This document shows positions 23,501 to 35,830 of a DNA stretch of 64,000 bases, in pieces. The notes beneath the pieces were generated by a model that saw nothing but the letters and a program-made list of their open reading frames with translations, had not been told where the DNA came from and ran no database searches. Made by a program: the position numbers and the translations under genes. Position 1 is the first letter of the stretch; the number at the start of each line of letters is the position of its first letter. Location: assembly GCA_008508345.1 (NCBI GenBank), contig QNGE01000985.1:1-64000 (forward strand), read 5' to 3'. Source of the DNA: Paragonimus westermani (Eukaryota > Platyhelminthes > Trematoda > Plagiorchiida > Troglotrematidae).

Positions 23501-25391
23501 GACTGTTTACTCCCTACTGTTTAGGTACCATGTCATCATATCTTGTTATACAGACAACCCCGAAAGAAACATTTCTAACAAACATCTTCACGAATCTGCG
23601 GATCTACAAAGGTAACTTACATTTTAGCATTTACAGAGAAGAACATAACTCAGTATAACTTTCACTGTTTGAAAACACTTAAAAGACGTGTGACTTTCCA
23701 ATGAAAATGCCAACGGATTAAAGATGTTAAGCCCGTTTCTGTTAGTAGAGATCAAAACGCAATCCAACATATCTTCTTCACAATCTGTTGCATATAAAGT
23801 ATGAACAGTGTATTTGGGTTACTATTTTCCGGTGTCTTACGGTTTATCGTACACCTCTCTGAGGCGTTCCACTGAGTTGTCTCCACACATTATTTGGGCC
23901 AGAGACAAAGATATGGGAGAATCGATCACGTTTAAGCAACTGTTTAGCGGCCTATGAATAGTAGAATTTAACGTCACTTCATTTAAAGATTCCATTTGGT
24001 GAATTACTCTCTTCATGCCTGATCAGCGATAATGTTCTTTACACTGTGAATCAGCCTGTGCATCTGCAACCGAATAATGTCATGCTTGTCTGAGATTTGG
24101 CGGTAGCACATCCACTATAATTCTCTTTTAACAACTCCATTTTACCTGAAAATCTTAAACACTTAGATAACTCACTGCTTGCTGAAAACTTAAGGAATTA
24201 CAGTGCATCAATCGTGCACACAGCAAGGATGGATTATCTAGCTAATCACGCACATTACACACATCCGTAAATATTAATGCATCAGGTCTTGGGTGAGCGG
24301 AATGTGTGTCCATCAGTCAAAGTTGACTGACTGTTCAGACAACATACAAGAAGTTTCGATTTCAGACGAATCAGTTGTCGGCATTCGCGTGGCGATTCAC
24401 TCGGTTTAGTCACACTGTAACCGTTACGAGTTAACCCATACTGTAAACGGCGCGCCGCTTCACCTCTTGTGTGAGTTTCGGTAATGCGAAAAACTCATTG
24501 GTGGTGTACTTGGGAGTGTCATACTTTTGACAACTGACTGGCCTCCTAGTTGCCATTACTTAAGAGATGAAATCAATGACAGTTACACTATCAGTGTGAC
24601 TATCAGGCTGAATGCGTTTCACTAGACACTAAACGAGTGAATCAGAAATTTACGCGAAGGAACAACATGCATTATTACCGAAGGTAGATTGCACCCGAAT
24701 CATTTTAGTGTTTCGATTTATCATTCATTAACTCCAGAGAAGTTAAATTCCATATCTAACGCTATCGTTTACATCAGACAGAAGACGACATGACAGTCAC
24801 ATCGCCCTGAGTTAATTAAGCGGAAGCGACAATACCATCCAAAGAAAATGCCCGCAAACTCTTTTTGTGCCCAGTAACCACAGTTTGATACAACAAAGTC
24901 AAGTGACTTTTGATTGCAGTTTGTATACAACTGATATATCATAACATACAGCTGTACAAAAAAACGTATCACCCATTTCACTAATTTACAAAAAAGGAGG
25001 GAAAATGTACGGAACTTTTGAAAAGAAGAACTTGACAGTGCAGTGTTGATAGAATTGATCATAAATGAAAAAAGTTTTAAGGATTGCTTGTCGTCTTTAC
25101 TGCAAAAGGGCTTGGTCCTACGGTTTCTGTTCTCAACAAAAAAATTAATGATATGACACATATGGTAGGAGAGGGAATTAAAACCGAGCCTTAAGATACA
25201 AAACTAAGTTTCATCGAACAATTCAGTTGTGTCACTACCATATGAAGGAGAAAAAGAATGCTAATGGAGCAACCCACACATATTTCCTTCTCTTCAACTC
25301 CGGATGAGATAGAATGGGTTCTGCTGGTAAGAAACTTGACGTTTGTAGGCGATATTGCAATAGTACTCGAAAGTTGAACAGTTGACAGAAT
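14514..25391. other. Long region without a supported gene
   Basis: Eleven kilobases hold only short frames. The longest are 24769-25161 on minus (130 codons, aromatic and Cys/Ser rich), 16615-16980 on plus (121 codons, opening at GTG) and 18153-18491 on plus (112 codons). None shows a motif that I recognise. The right end is the 3' side of the minus-strand gene whose last exon begins at 25549; no AATAAA was evident on the minus strand within a few hundred bases of its stop codon. Confidence 0.5.
15655..15873 (-). CDS. Small hypothetical ORF, 72 codons
   Basis: The frame opens at an ATG in good context (agccATGG) and ends at TAA. It contains a splice-donor-like gtaagc after codon 26 and an acceptor-like ctccacag near the end, so it could equally be two small exons; both readings stay in frame. 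There is no recognised domain, signal peptide or membrane segment. It may be chance. Confidence 0.2.
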   Translation of the reverse strand: MELHTLDKPIQTASYLMVSAKLRACSGKQIAGTIGVASRQYTATSLFKSRADDVISTVSYKTFRIGFDLALS

Positions 25392-25549
25392 TTAACGGAA
25401 TTCTTCTGTCGATTCAGGTATTATCTCGCCTCGTTCTTGATCCAGACGCTTTCGTTGGTGTCCACGAACCAAAATAATGATCATGGTAATGATTAGTGCC
25501 AAAATAAGGAGGCCGAGTACCAAACAGACAGCAACGGTTCCTGGGCTTA
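25392..25549 (-). CDS. Terminal exon: transmembrane segment and cytoplasmic tail of an EGF-domain membrane protein
   Basis: On the minus strand a strong acceptor (ttctcatatcttccacag) precedes this exon at 25550-25551. The exon encodes 51 residues: a short linker, a strongly hydrophobic segment of about 24 residues (from TVAVCLVLGL to MIIILV), a basic stop-transfer patch (RGHQRKR) and an acidic tail ending EEFR before TAA. The exon starts in phase 1, matching the phase-1 end of the EGF exon at 37073-37213. The joined protein would place EGF almost directly against the membrane, a type I layout used by EGF-type ligands and other adhesion or signalling proteins. Which family is unknown. Additional exons could lie between them. 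Confidence 0.6.
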
Positions 25550-28500
25550 CTGTGGAAGATATGAGAAATGAAACATTTACGATTTCTACATTCAATTCAG
25601 AAGAACTCAGCGTAGCCACGCGGATGTTTGTCGTGGTTTTCTAGCAAACATCAAAAATGAAGTCTGTGTCAAACAAGCAATTAAAGTGAACCGAGTGAAG
25701 GGTAATCCAAAAATGAAGCCATAAAACACAATTACTACTGAAATTTGGACGTCTATTCATGCAAATCTCTGGTCACGGTCACGTGAGTAGACTTGGACAT
25801 AATGCCCCTTTTCGCATGTCACTAACCAGCTTTACCTGAATTCTCCAACTGATGGCATAGAACGCTCACTGGTCATAACAAACACGTTGGTTAGATGGTA
25901 CGACAAAAAGTGGGGAAACAATTCCGACAAAAAACTATTTCATGGTGAAGTCTGTCATTTCATAATTCGTTACGTTCTCAGTCATGGCGTTGACTCCGAG
26001 GCATATTTCGCCGGCGGAGAACCGTACTGTGCAAATATTACACACAAAAGTTCAGATTGTATCATCTGGATAATCGCTGGAAGGTTTCCAAATATGGACG
26101 ACACTTTTAGCCAATCGGAACAGACTGGTTGTTCTACTGCGTGGCATTAATAGTGTTTCCGAGACAAGCGAGAATTTTTGTTAATACACGTCTGTCCAAA
26201 ATTGTCATATCTACATCGAATGTGTGTGAATTTACTAGCTATAAGTCCGACGTTCAAGCAGACGCAGATTTATCTCACTTATATTTCACTAGCCCAACTG
26301 TTCGGCATAGGGTCGTTATCTGCATCGAATTTGAACGAGGCACAATCGTTTTTTATATATTTCGAAAACTGAAGTTTAAGCTGCTAAGTCGACTACAGAT
26401 TCCTGATGAATAGTGATATGAACAAACGTGACTAGTCCTGTTCTCATTCATACCGTCTGCTTGTAGATGGCAGTTGACCTATTAAAATGTCCAAATCTGC
26501 TTTGGTTCTGATTGTCATCGCTAGACTTTGCGTTCCGTAACCTGATGAGTTATAGAATGGTGGTCTTACTACAGACATTATCATATTATATATATATATA
26601 TACCAGACAATTCAGTTTTGTTTGATAACACTGTCACGTGGCAGTCAAAAGAATTGAGTACGGTCTACAAATCAGACTCTTTACACACTCTAAGTTTTAA
26701 ATGTTCGTTTTAAATTTTGCGTGCCGTACTACTGTCATCTAATAGTTGGACCTGAACATTTCTCTCTCCCTGAACAAGGTTTGAGTTAACAATACGAAAC
26801 AGATGCTCCCTCGGTGGTTATCAAAATTTAATGGAGAACGTACTGACAATAATTATCACATCAGCAAATAAGAACACGTGTGCAAGTCAGGATGAAAAAC
26901 GCATCCATTAAGATATCAGGCTATCACGATTGTTGCCAGATTTCTTGCTTCGGAACAACAAACCAACCGTAAAAATTATGCTTTGAACCGGATGCAAATT
27001 AGTGTCGGAAACAGTGTGCCAAATGCGGCAAACAATCTACAAGCGGAGCAACAAAGCCAAACTAAGAGCTCGGATATTTCGTATTTACAACGGATTATAT
27101 GCTATATTTATACTTATATGCCACTCACCGAACGATTCACAGAATCGACTGTCTGATAGTTGAGCTCGACTATTATTGTTTACATTGTATTTGATAGTTG
27201 AATGTACAGGCACATGATGCGCATCGCTGCTACCTTGATGTACTTGTCAAGGCTGTGCCCCTCGTCAGTGATTAAGCTGTCAACCCATTCCAGCAGAACC
27301 ACGTTACATTTGTTAGACGGTAGTGTATCTTACTATGGTACAGCGACTTTTGTTAGAGTACAACCATTCAGAACATGCTGACGACATGTGTACTGTATAC
27401 TTTCTATATATATATATTTATATATATATCTTTGCTGGTTAGACTTCAAATTTCTTAAACAGCTGAAAGATGTAAGTAATAAGTGAATCTATCGTAATAA
27501 GTTCTTCCCAACTCAGTGAACCTGTAAGTTACGATCCACTGCAACGACACCAACACGAAGTATGGCGGCAAATATTACGGTAGTGTGTTTATAAATGTCT
27601 ATCCTCAGTCTGAGACTTCATGACTGGCTTACGCCTTCTCTTGATTCGTTGACTGGAGATGTTTCGAGGGAAATTTGACTACACAGTCAATCCGTCAAAA
27701 ACCGAACAAAGTTTTTACTCGCCTATATGACCTATGATCTTGAATCAAGGCGAATCAGTTGAAAATCTCCGGATTCATTTGATCATTCACTAAAATCGTT
27801 GAAGTGATCAACTGAACAGTCATTTGGGAAGATCCACTCTTAGTAGATCGGGCGAAAGTATGCAAGCAGGGTTTAATGAGTAGTATGAAATCCAGGTTGC
27901 TTACATAGTTCGTAAAAACATATGATCGTTATGAAAACCCCTTGCTGCGTCCATCGTTCATCTCATCAGTTCATTGAAAAAGTTACGCAGAAGGAACCGA
28001 AACTCACCTAGAACACAAGTGCACCGGTTGTTTTTAATTTGTTTCACATACACTGTTACCAAAGTGTCACTTTGCTGTAAGAAACCAGGTTCCTTGTTGT
28101 CTTCAAGAGATCACTTCAAGAGAGCTATACCTTAGGTGCATGGTTATTTGTCTTAGTGTGAATACGTTAAGTGGTTTTCAGTGCTCCACTGTCCACACTC
28201 GTCCAGTTTTCTTATTAAAAAGCAACGGAAAAGATCACCGTAGGTTCACAGTGTGTCACAACTGCCTTCAGAACCTGAAATGCAGAAACTCTCTTCCTGC
28301 ATTCTCTGAAATCCATCCACTTGGTGCCCAACAGTAAGGTGTATAATGCATGTGCTTGTTCAATACTTTCTTTGCGCATTGGTGAACTGGTTTGTGAATG
28401 TGGGAAATACGTGAAACAGTTTGTTCATTACGCAATGGTTAGTATTGAAAAAGTAAGGATATCAGCCAAATCCCACTGTGATTCTGATGTTCACTTAACA

Positions 28501-28636
28501 GTGTCTGTCAGATGCAAAAAATGTTTCGCGAATTAAAGCAAAGGAAACAGAGACAATGACGTGTGAACTGAAGCTTATCAATACGTTGGAATGGTTAACT
28601 GACACAGCCAACAAACATAAGAACAGATTATAAAAG
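25550..28636. other. Part of the inferred 11.5-kb intron, no supported feature except AT repeats
   Basis: This lies between the inferred last two exons of the minus-strand gene. It has two TA microsatellites, at about 26586-26602 and 27407-27430. Short frames at 25887-26150 and 26129-26413 on plus show no recognisable motif. Confidence 0.45.
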
Positions 28637-28860
28637 AGACAATCGTAGTTGGTAGCATCCGGTTCGGATAAGCCTGTCACAGTGACCAAAGCCAAAGGAC
28701 ACCAGGGCATAACAATCACCAACACAAGTGACTTGCGCTGAATCACTATGGGTTCCACTCACTTATTCGAAGGAATAACGCCGGGAGGCGTCTTTGTGTC
28801 CAGTCGGTCAATTCTGGCTAGCATGTTATTCAGCTTGCTCGCAAGTGAAAACCCTAACTC
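28637..28860. repeat. Dispersed repeat, copy A
   Basis: This aligns with 29339-29590 in the same orientation, sharing long blocks such as agacaatcgt, gacaaaagccaaaggac-type sequence, cacaagtgacttgcgctgaa, gaaggaataa and tttgtgtccagtc. Identity by eye is roughly 75-80% with gaps, so the copies are old. The minus-strand frames across both copies also translate similarly (QRKSLV, then PLA, then TNxDCL), which may reflect former coding or only DNA similarity. Family unknown. Confidence 0.8.
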
Positions 28861-29338
28861 GCGCAAATGGCGCAGATATGTAAAAGAAAGCAAAACAACG
28901 AACATCTACAAGATAATCCCCAAAAAGTTCAAGCTCTAGATATTTAGCTCACAGTCTCCAGGCTGTTGCGTGCCAGATTAATCTCGCCAATATCATTAGC
29001 ACTCAAAAACAGTCACCAAGAGACGCGTCTTTCCACAGAGTTTTTATGTGATATTCCATGATAAACCCATAGCGAAAAGTGGCACGAGTTTTCGGTCGCC
29101 ACTTTTGTGTGCCTATCACTTAGAAGCTCACACGCAACCGGGAACGTGAAAAGTGTCCACAAGCAAACCAACAAAACAAGTGTCATACGGGCTTCCATCG
29201 ATCTCCTGCTCTGGCGTTTTCTCTATCTGGACACAAAGTACTTCGTAATCTGTATATAATAATTCCACTGTAATATTTAAAATTAAACCGTGTACATATT
29301 GTTTTACGGATCTCAGGTTCATTATGCAATCATAACAA

Positions 29339-29590
29339 AGACAATCGTGGTTGGTTTCCTCCGGTTTGGATTCGCCTGTCACAATGACAAAAGCCAAAGG
29401 ACGCTTGTGTATAACCACCGCCACAAGTGACTTGCGCTGAACCACTTGGAGATCCACCCATATACCACGTATCCAGTGTGAATCTGAAGGAATAAGACCG
29501 GAAGGAGTGTGTGTGATGCGTTTGTGTCCAGTCAGTCAGTGCTGGTTAGCCAGTTGATAGGCTAGCTCGCAAGTGGAAACCCTATCTCTA
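29339..29590. repeat. Dispersed repeat, copy B
   Basis: This is the second copy of the repeat at 28637-28860, longer by about 28 bp owing to extra sequence around the accacgtatccagtgtg block and a gtgtgtgatgcg block that copy A lacks. It lies directly downstream of the 3' end of the minus-strand LINE. The two copies are 480 bp apart, so either a local duplication or two insertions of one element is possible. Confidence 0.8.
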
Positions 29591-29801
29591 GGGAGGATAT
29601 GGAGGGGAAACAAAATCGAACGTTGGAGTGGAAGAGAACAGACAAAACACTGACCACAAGGCATAGGAACAAGTTTGGCGGAAAAGAAAAGGCAGGAGGT
29701 CACAGACATCCGGGTTTCTGAAGGGAACGATGGGTGAGTTCCAGATGACTATAGTCGTCGGTTAATGTGGACGAAATGAGACTGAATATAATGGATATTA
29801 C

Positions 29802-30059
29802 CTACTTGAACCAGACCGACAGTGTAATATGAATGGGCTGATAACCGGCTGATCCCAAACGGTCAGCGCATTCGCGGCCACACACATCACAACGCCATGT
29901 AGTCACGTCGCCATGACCTACGGCACCGATGGATTCCCTGCATACCGCGTGCCTCCGTTCACCAACCCGCAAGTGCTGCTCATTGAACTTGCGGACGCCC
30001 GTCCAAACGCTATTCTTCGGGACCGCTGGTTCGGCGCCAAGATAGGCGGTGCAACGCAA
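29802..30059 (-). pseudogene. LINE C-terminal zinc-finger-like part
   Basis: The 85-codon frame contains VWTGVRKFNEQ, a basic helix-like stretch, and TWRCDVCGRECADRLG followed by a residual C2H2-like end in which the first expected histidine reads Y and IHIT follows. A finger of this kind closes the ORF2 product of several invertebrate LINE families, where it is thought to bind RNA or DNA. Between here and the RT at 30445 the reading continues out of frame (HRMGDDGIPNHLLQG near 30100-30150). Confidence 0.75.
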
Positions 30060-30444
30060 AAGACCTCTCTAGATAACATCTTGTTTACTTGATTTCACCC
30101 TTCCCTGTAGCAGATGGTTTGGAATACCGTCATCGCCCATCCGATGGACGTGACGCAGTCAACGGACCTGGTTCAGCAATGGCATGGCTTACATTCCTTC
30201 CATGTCTGCCCGCCACACTATCTCAACTTTTGGAGACATGTCTGACTACCAAATACCAAGGATGTGTCTTTGACACTGTAAATGGAAACAGCTCAGACAG
30301 CGCAAGTTCCACCAGCGCAGTGTCTAAATTCCGCTGCCGCATAACAGTACAGATAGAATCAGTGGGCGATAGACACAAAGATCAATGACAACCTCCAGGC
30401 TGTGATTTTTCCAGATACTCATTTCAAGACGTATGAGAGTCATA

Positions 30445-31301
30445 CTAGCCTTTGCCACACGAGCCCGCACCAGGCGCAGATGCAGGAACGGCATCTTTGT
30501 TCGGAAGACGCTGAAAGGAAGAGCCTGTGTTGATATTCAATCCAAAGTTGGATGCCACAGCCGCAAAAACCGTGACCACTCTCCGAAGTTTTTCCTCATC
30601 ACATGTGAATAGCACGCTATCATCTGCGAACCGAAGCGTCGAACTGTTTGAAATATGTAGCCGGGTTGGGAGCCGAAATGTCAAACATTTAGAAGGCGCC
30701 CATCGGTGCGCTACTCAAAATCAACGCCCTCCTTCACCGAGTCTTGAAAACCAACTGCTGTCACGGCAGTCAGATATAAACTAAAGAGGGTTGGTGTTAG
30801 GACATGACCTTGCCTCATGCCAATGTCAATGTCAAGATCATCAGAGGTCGGTACACACAATAGTGTCTTCGCCTTTCTCCCCATACGCAACATCCTAATC
30901 AAATTAACAAACCCACCTGGACATCCAAACTTACCAAACACTGTCAACAAAGCCTCGTGACTCACGGAATCAAACGCGCTGATGAAGTCGACAAAGAGAC
31001 CATAGAGGGTCTGGTTGCGTTCCTAACACTTCCGTTGTAGCTGTCAAGCAGAAATCGCCAGGTCTGTTGTGCTACGACTCGCACGCAATCCACGCTGCTC
31101 CACAGGGACATTGGTCTTCGCAACGTCTGCGTTCAGTCGGCTCAGGACAATTTTCGTAAGCTCCTTCCTTGTGGAGCTCGGCAGACTGATGTCAGGGCAT
31201 TGCTCGCTACCCTTACCCTTGAACACACGTAATGTCAGAGCATCCTTGAACTCTCGTGTTGTCTCCTTCTGCTGCCAGATGGAATAAACCAGCTGAAGCA
31301 T
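30445..31301 (-). pseudogene. LINE reverse transcriptase, three shifted frames
   Basis: Frame 31044-31301 gives EFKDALTLRVFKGKG and the DISLPSSTRKELTKIVLSRLN motif with the RGLRASRSTTDL block. Frame 30711-30965 gives GKFGCPGGFVNLIR and GMRQGHVLTPTLFSLYL. Frame 30445-30684 gives LRFADDSVLF, the active site, and FGLNINT. These are the successive RT motifs of LINE polymerases. Two frame changes interrupt them and part of the finger region between 30965 and 31044 is missing from any open frame. The plus-strand frames here are shadows. Confidence 0.88.
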
Positions 31302-32019
31302 AGCGCATTTCAGCCCGGTCCGCCACTATTCACGGTTTAACCAAGCAATTCATCACACATGCAGCCTTTCCATTCCATACGTTTAGCAAGTGCGGAGCAA
31401 GAGCAAGTGGGGGCTTGATGGCCTGTAGCTGCAGGCGGTTCACGATCATCCAGTCAATGATAGCAGGGCAGTTGAGTAGGCCGCCAATGTGTGTGAGCAA
31501 GGTTCTGGTTGGGTGCCCGAACAGCTGGTGTCCACGTCAATCACTGCCTCGGTAGACTGGAGGGGTGGACCGAAAATGGCATTAGGCGTGTCGTAGAACA
31601 CACTATGTTGTCGGCGATTGGCGCGACGCCCAATTTGCTCAGCTTGCTTCTCTCATGAGACGCCCCTGATTCCACGAACACGTTGGGCAAGCTGACGGCG
31701 AGTTCTCTGGGCTGTCGTTCATTGTCGGAGTTCACTGTGGAGGTGGCATCCTTGCAATCTCCCCTTCGTATGAAGCTGGAGCTAGCCAAGTTGTTGTCAT
31801 TGAATCAGCCCGGACGTTTCTGGCGTTCGATGCCGATCGTCTCAATAGCTGCTACCGTGATCTGCTTTCAGAGCTGTGCCACATATCCTCGAAGGTGGTG
31901 GATACGGGAGCCTCTTGCAGACGAGCGGCGACGACACGTGAAAAGGTGGCTGTTGCCGCGAAAGACTCCAGTCATTTAACATCCAACCTCTACCGTTGTT
32001 AAGAGGCTCAGCAACAAGC

Positions 32020-32790
32020 AGGCTTAGAGAGGTGAATAAACAGTTTGGTTCTGACGGATCTATGATCAGTACTTCATTGTGCGCTGCGCATCACTCTCGT
32101 GATACACACTTTGCGAATGTGGCGCTGCCCTACAGTCACGTAATCCAGCTTCGTGAGTGAGTCCACCTCGTGACGCCCGACGCATTAAGCTAAAATGGTG
32201 TTCGTGATAGTTATCTCGTGAGTAACACACAGGTGAAACTGACGGTCACCGTCATCATTAATGCCGTGCAGTCCAGAAACTCTCGGTCAGGCTACGAAGT
32301 CGCACCCGACTCAAGCGTTCAATCATCCAGATCAAAAGTCGGTGACGGGAGGGTTGCGGTGGACGGTCGATCATAGAAGTGGTCCTTCGTACCATCAGTG
32401 TGACACATAGTCCGATCGTAAACTAGCAGATGTGGTACCTATACCTTGACCGAGTTACAGGCGCAGGGACAGGATTCAAGAGATGACGCCGTTCAGTTAG
32501 CATATCATGAAACCATTGATGCGGTGAACGACTTCGAAACAGACTTACTTCCTAGCGCTGCTTGCCCCGTAACCTACTCAGTAGAAGGTGTAATTAGCGC
32601 TTCTCGAAGCTTGCTTGGTATTCAAGCCTCGCCTCACTTTAGGCTGTGCGTCGGTTGCATACCGGCCCAATTTCATCTCGATCAGAACACACCATCCTGT
32701 GATGCTGGATCGACCCAACTGCGTGCGCACATTCTATGTCCCAATGTAAATCGCCTTAAATCCCCGGGTTTGTCTCAGGTTAGCCTTCGT
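32020..32790 (-). pseudogene. LINE endonuclease domain remains
   Basis: On the minus strand the domain starts with a T-stop-NVRT motif (W changed to stop) near 32735 and continues through heavily broken frames. Near 32150-32260 lie INDDGDR and HEITITNTIL, a motif typical of the second half of LINE endonucleases, followed by YVTVGQRH and the S-x-DH motif. The 186-codon frame 32446-33006 on plus is the antisense shadow of this region and not a gene. Confidence 0.75.
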
Positions 32791-35739
32791 ATTAATGAGA
32801 CTCGAGTGGGCAATGCCTGGTCGGGGGTTCGTGCTAGCGGAACCATTAGGGGTGGGGTAAAGAAAAGGTTTGACAGTGGCATGTTTCCGCCTATCCACCC
32901 TGCGGCAAACGGGAGACAGAGCGATCCAGTTTATCCTACGCTACGCCCAACGCAGTGTGTTATTTGGTTTGTGTTGTGTTTTCACAGATTATGTGAGAAT
33001 GGATGAAGCCAGGACATCCAGACCTAGACAAAGGGGCGATTAGGACCCTCAAACATGGGCTTTGGCTCAAAAATCTGTACCGCAAGTTATCGGGTGAAAT
33101 ACTGTATGAACACGCAATTACAGCATCACTGACCACCGGTGATGACCAACTTGCGATGGTTACGCACATCCTCGGGAGGCCACACATTTAAGTCCAACAT
33201 TGTTGCAGAGGCAAACAAAACAAACACCCCAAACCAAATCAGACAGGAACACACTTCAAGTTGAACCAAACCATAACACATCGGCATCATCCACAACCAG
33301 CTCAACTGCAATTTGTCTGCCTTCTCCTATTTGGCCAGTCTATTATGGTGAAATTTGCAAAGACCGAAGTCTTAGTCAGCACAGCTCACCGGATCAGAAT
33401 AGCACACAAGCTTGAGTACCACGCCAGGGTAGTAGAAAAGGTCAGGAGAGAGGATAGTACGCACACGCAGGTACACAGCAATACAATAATCAGGCAGGCA
33501 GGTAGGCACACCGTTTTGTTTACCTGTTAGTGCGCACTGGAGAAAGTTGGAAAGCAAGTATTTTTTTCTCGTTGACCCTCAAATGTATACGTGTTCAATC
33601 GTAACCAGTTAACCAAAGAGGTCTGGAGCATGCACGCCTCACTTTGCAGTTAAAGTTTTACAGTATGCGCTTAATCGTCCGTTCCTAGTTGATGAGAGGA
33701 AGTTTGTTGGTAAATGACTCGTTTTATCAACAACAAAGAGATGTTCTATCAGACGGCTTTAGGTTCTTGAAAGTAGATCTAATACTTACAGCTTTCCTCA
33801 GCAATAGTATAGGTTGCGGTGCACCTGTCTCTTAGTACCCGCCTGGTGGCGTTTTTACAATCAGCGTTCTCTGTTTGATTACAAGCGACTTCCATATTTA
33901 TCGTCACGGGGAGGAATAAACATTATGACGTACAGATCAAGGGGAAAACGCTAACCGTCATTTTTGACCTGTTCTCAACATCTGGATAAATTACGGACAG
34001 ACCCGTGTCATCCAGTTTAGACAATTTCTGCAATCATGACCGGACAGGTAACGTTTGCTACAAGCATACTGACGATTGTACAGGGTTCTGTATTTTGCTA
34101 CACTGGGCAACAGATCTTTTCGTATGGACCCCATATGATGTAACCTTAAACATTAACGAAGTACATTTGCTACCAGCAGACCCAGTGCAACTCGTTAGAC
34201 TGTTGACCGGCAGGTGCAGAGTAACACTACTGATATGGTAGTGCTAGTCCAGTAAAGAACTAGCAGTATGAGCAGTAGAGTCTTTTACACTCCACTGGTC
34301 GGAACCCGTTAGTAACCGTTTTATTATCCTCCTGTGAGATCTGCATAAATTTGAAGCAAGGAACGGTCTCACAAAGCCAAGCTTACTGAGTTGTATTGGT
34401 AGGATAAAATGATGGATTTTAAGAAAGTGTGTGATGAGTATACTAATCAGCGGTCTGTTGGAAGTGAATGTAGTCTAAAGGCCAGTGTCAGTTAGTTAGT
34501 TATGTATCATGAAAACCCCCGGTTGAGTCGCGAGAACAAACGGAAAAAGTACAACTCACTTTTCTTTATTTTTAGTAGTTTTAGTGAATCAGAAACTTAG
34601 TAGTTTTGAAATACACTGTATGCTTTGTGAAGCTAATGGAATGCTTTGTTGAATAACCGAAACTTGGCCACCTTTAGACTGACGGAATCATTCGGTAGTA
34701 ATCCTGAGTTAATTCAAGGCAAAACCAATAATCGACATTCTATTGGGTGAGTTCTGCACTGGTCTTCAAAGATAGAGATCCTTGTAGGTCTTTACTACAT
34801 TACTAAGTGTAAGCCCGGAGTCTAGGTTCAATGAAAAAAGCCGTTAGAAGCTTGACCAAGTAAGCTATATAGAATTTTCCAGAAAAAAATATAAAGTACA
34901 GTTATTTACCATTCACATGGTGTTTGATTTGTTTCATCCTACCGTCAGCTGACGAAAGTCTGTAACAGACGCACCAATAAAACCATAGTTTGCTACTTAT
35001 TCTGTCAATGGCTTTGACAGTTTATACTGAGACAACCTGTGGGCAAATGTTTAAATGTCCAAATTAAAAATTACACGCAACCAGTCGGGTACGGTTGAAT
35101 CTCTCAGAAAAGCTTATTGACAGAGAATATCCTCCCTGCACGGATCACACCAGTTTGTTGTATCACCGTTTAACAGACCGCTATTTTAGGTTCCGAAAGC
35201 AACCCCCTCAACTTTGTGAATCACTCTGCATGACAGTCGTTTACAGTTGATATATCCATCCACCATCTACAGCAGTTTCGACCATCGCGTAAATGATCCA
35301 CATGGCTTGCAGAAAAGTGCATGCACCTCAAACCGCTTCTCAGAATAAACACTGATGTCTGTTTCAGTGTTGCATTTTTGCAGTCCGCACTGTATGGTAA
35401 TAATGTAGCCGAGCCAACGAATAACTATGCAGCACAAGTATATGATCGTCCAGTTCACCAATATCACAGGATTCAACGGAAATCGCACAACCGAGTACAC
35501 TACACAAGAAACCATAAGCTTGCTTCTGAGAATATTTGTAACAATCTATACCAATCAGACTGGGATATGTGCGTGAGTAGGTTTTACTTTGGAACTAGGC
35601 GCGCAACCCAACAATCGTTAACTACGTCCAGTTTCCAGTGGCAGAAACGAGAAACTTGCAGTTCACAAAAACGAGTAAAAGTAAACTAATGAAATGGAAT
35701 ATCAATTAAAACAGTGTTCAGGTGAAATCGACTTCCGGA
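32791..35739. other. Part of the inferred intron; possible LINE 5' leader, otherwise nothing supported
   Basis: Positions 32791-33190 stay richer in G+C than the flanks and may be the 5' leader of the LINE. A short ggcaggcaggtaggc repeat lies near 33491-33507. From 33550 to 35739 there is no frame with a recognised motif. Confidence 0.4.
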
Positions 35740-35830
35740 AATTCCAGATATCGGCTGGATTCGAACCAGCGACAGAAACAGTATCATCAAACACAATAGG
35801 CGCTCCATAAGCAGATCTACGGATTCAAGC
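35740..35830 (-). repeat. tRNA-like sequence, possible SINE
   Basis: On the minus strand an exact consensus B box (GGTTCGAATCC, 35757-35767) is flanked by a perfect 5-bp T-arm stem (GCTGG with CCAGC). A loose A-box-like tgcttatggagcg lies 33 bases upstream (35801-35813). The acceptor stem does not pair, so this is not a functional tRNA gene; a tRNA-derived SINE or a tRNA pseudogene is more likely. Confidence 0.35.

Larger units (their letters stand above)
29790..32790 (-). mobile_element. Non-LTR retrotransposon (LINE) with endonuclease and RT, decayed
   Basis: On the minus strand, in order, there are an apurinic-type endonuclease start (GT-stop-NVRT at about 32723-32745, where the W codon is TAG), later endonuclease segments (LDYVTVGQRH and TDHRSVRTKL near 32046-32150), RT motifs (31044-31301, 30711-30965, 30445-30684 with FADD) and a C-terminal cysteine pair (CDVCGREC, 29802-30059). 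This is the standard EN-RT layout of LINEs. Every part is in a different frame or interrupted, so the copy is dead. It sits in the inferred intron in the same orientation as the host gene. The precise clade cannot be set by eye. The 3' boundary is uncertain to about 90 bp and the 5' boundary may reach 33200. Confidence 0.88.

Noticed and set aside
24769..25161. 130-codon minus-strand ORF
   Set aside because: Aromatic and cysteine-rich composition typical of chance frames in A+T-rich DNA; lies in the likely 3' UTR of the EGF gene.
32446..33006. 186-codon plus-strand ORF
   Set aside because: It lies antisense to the LINE endonuclease region; the minus strand shows endonuclease motifs (broken TWNVRT) and the plus frame has no motif.
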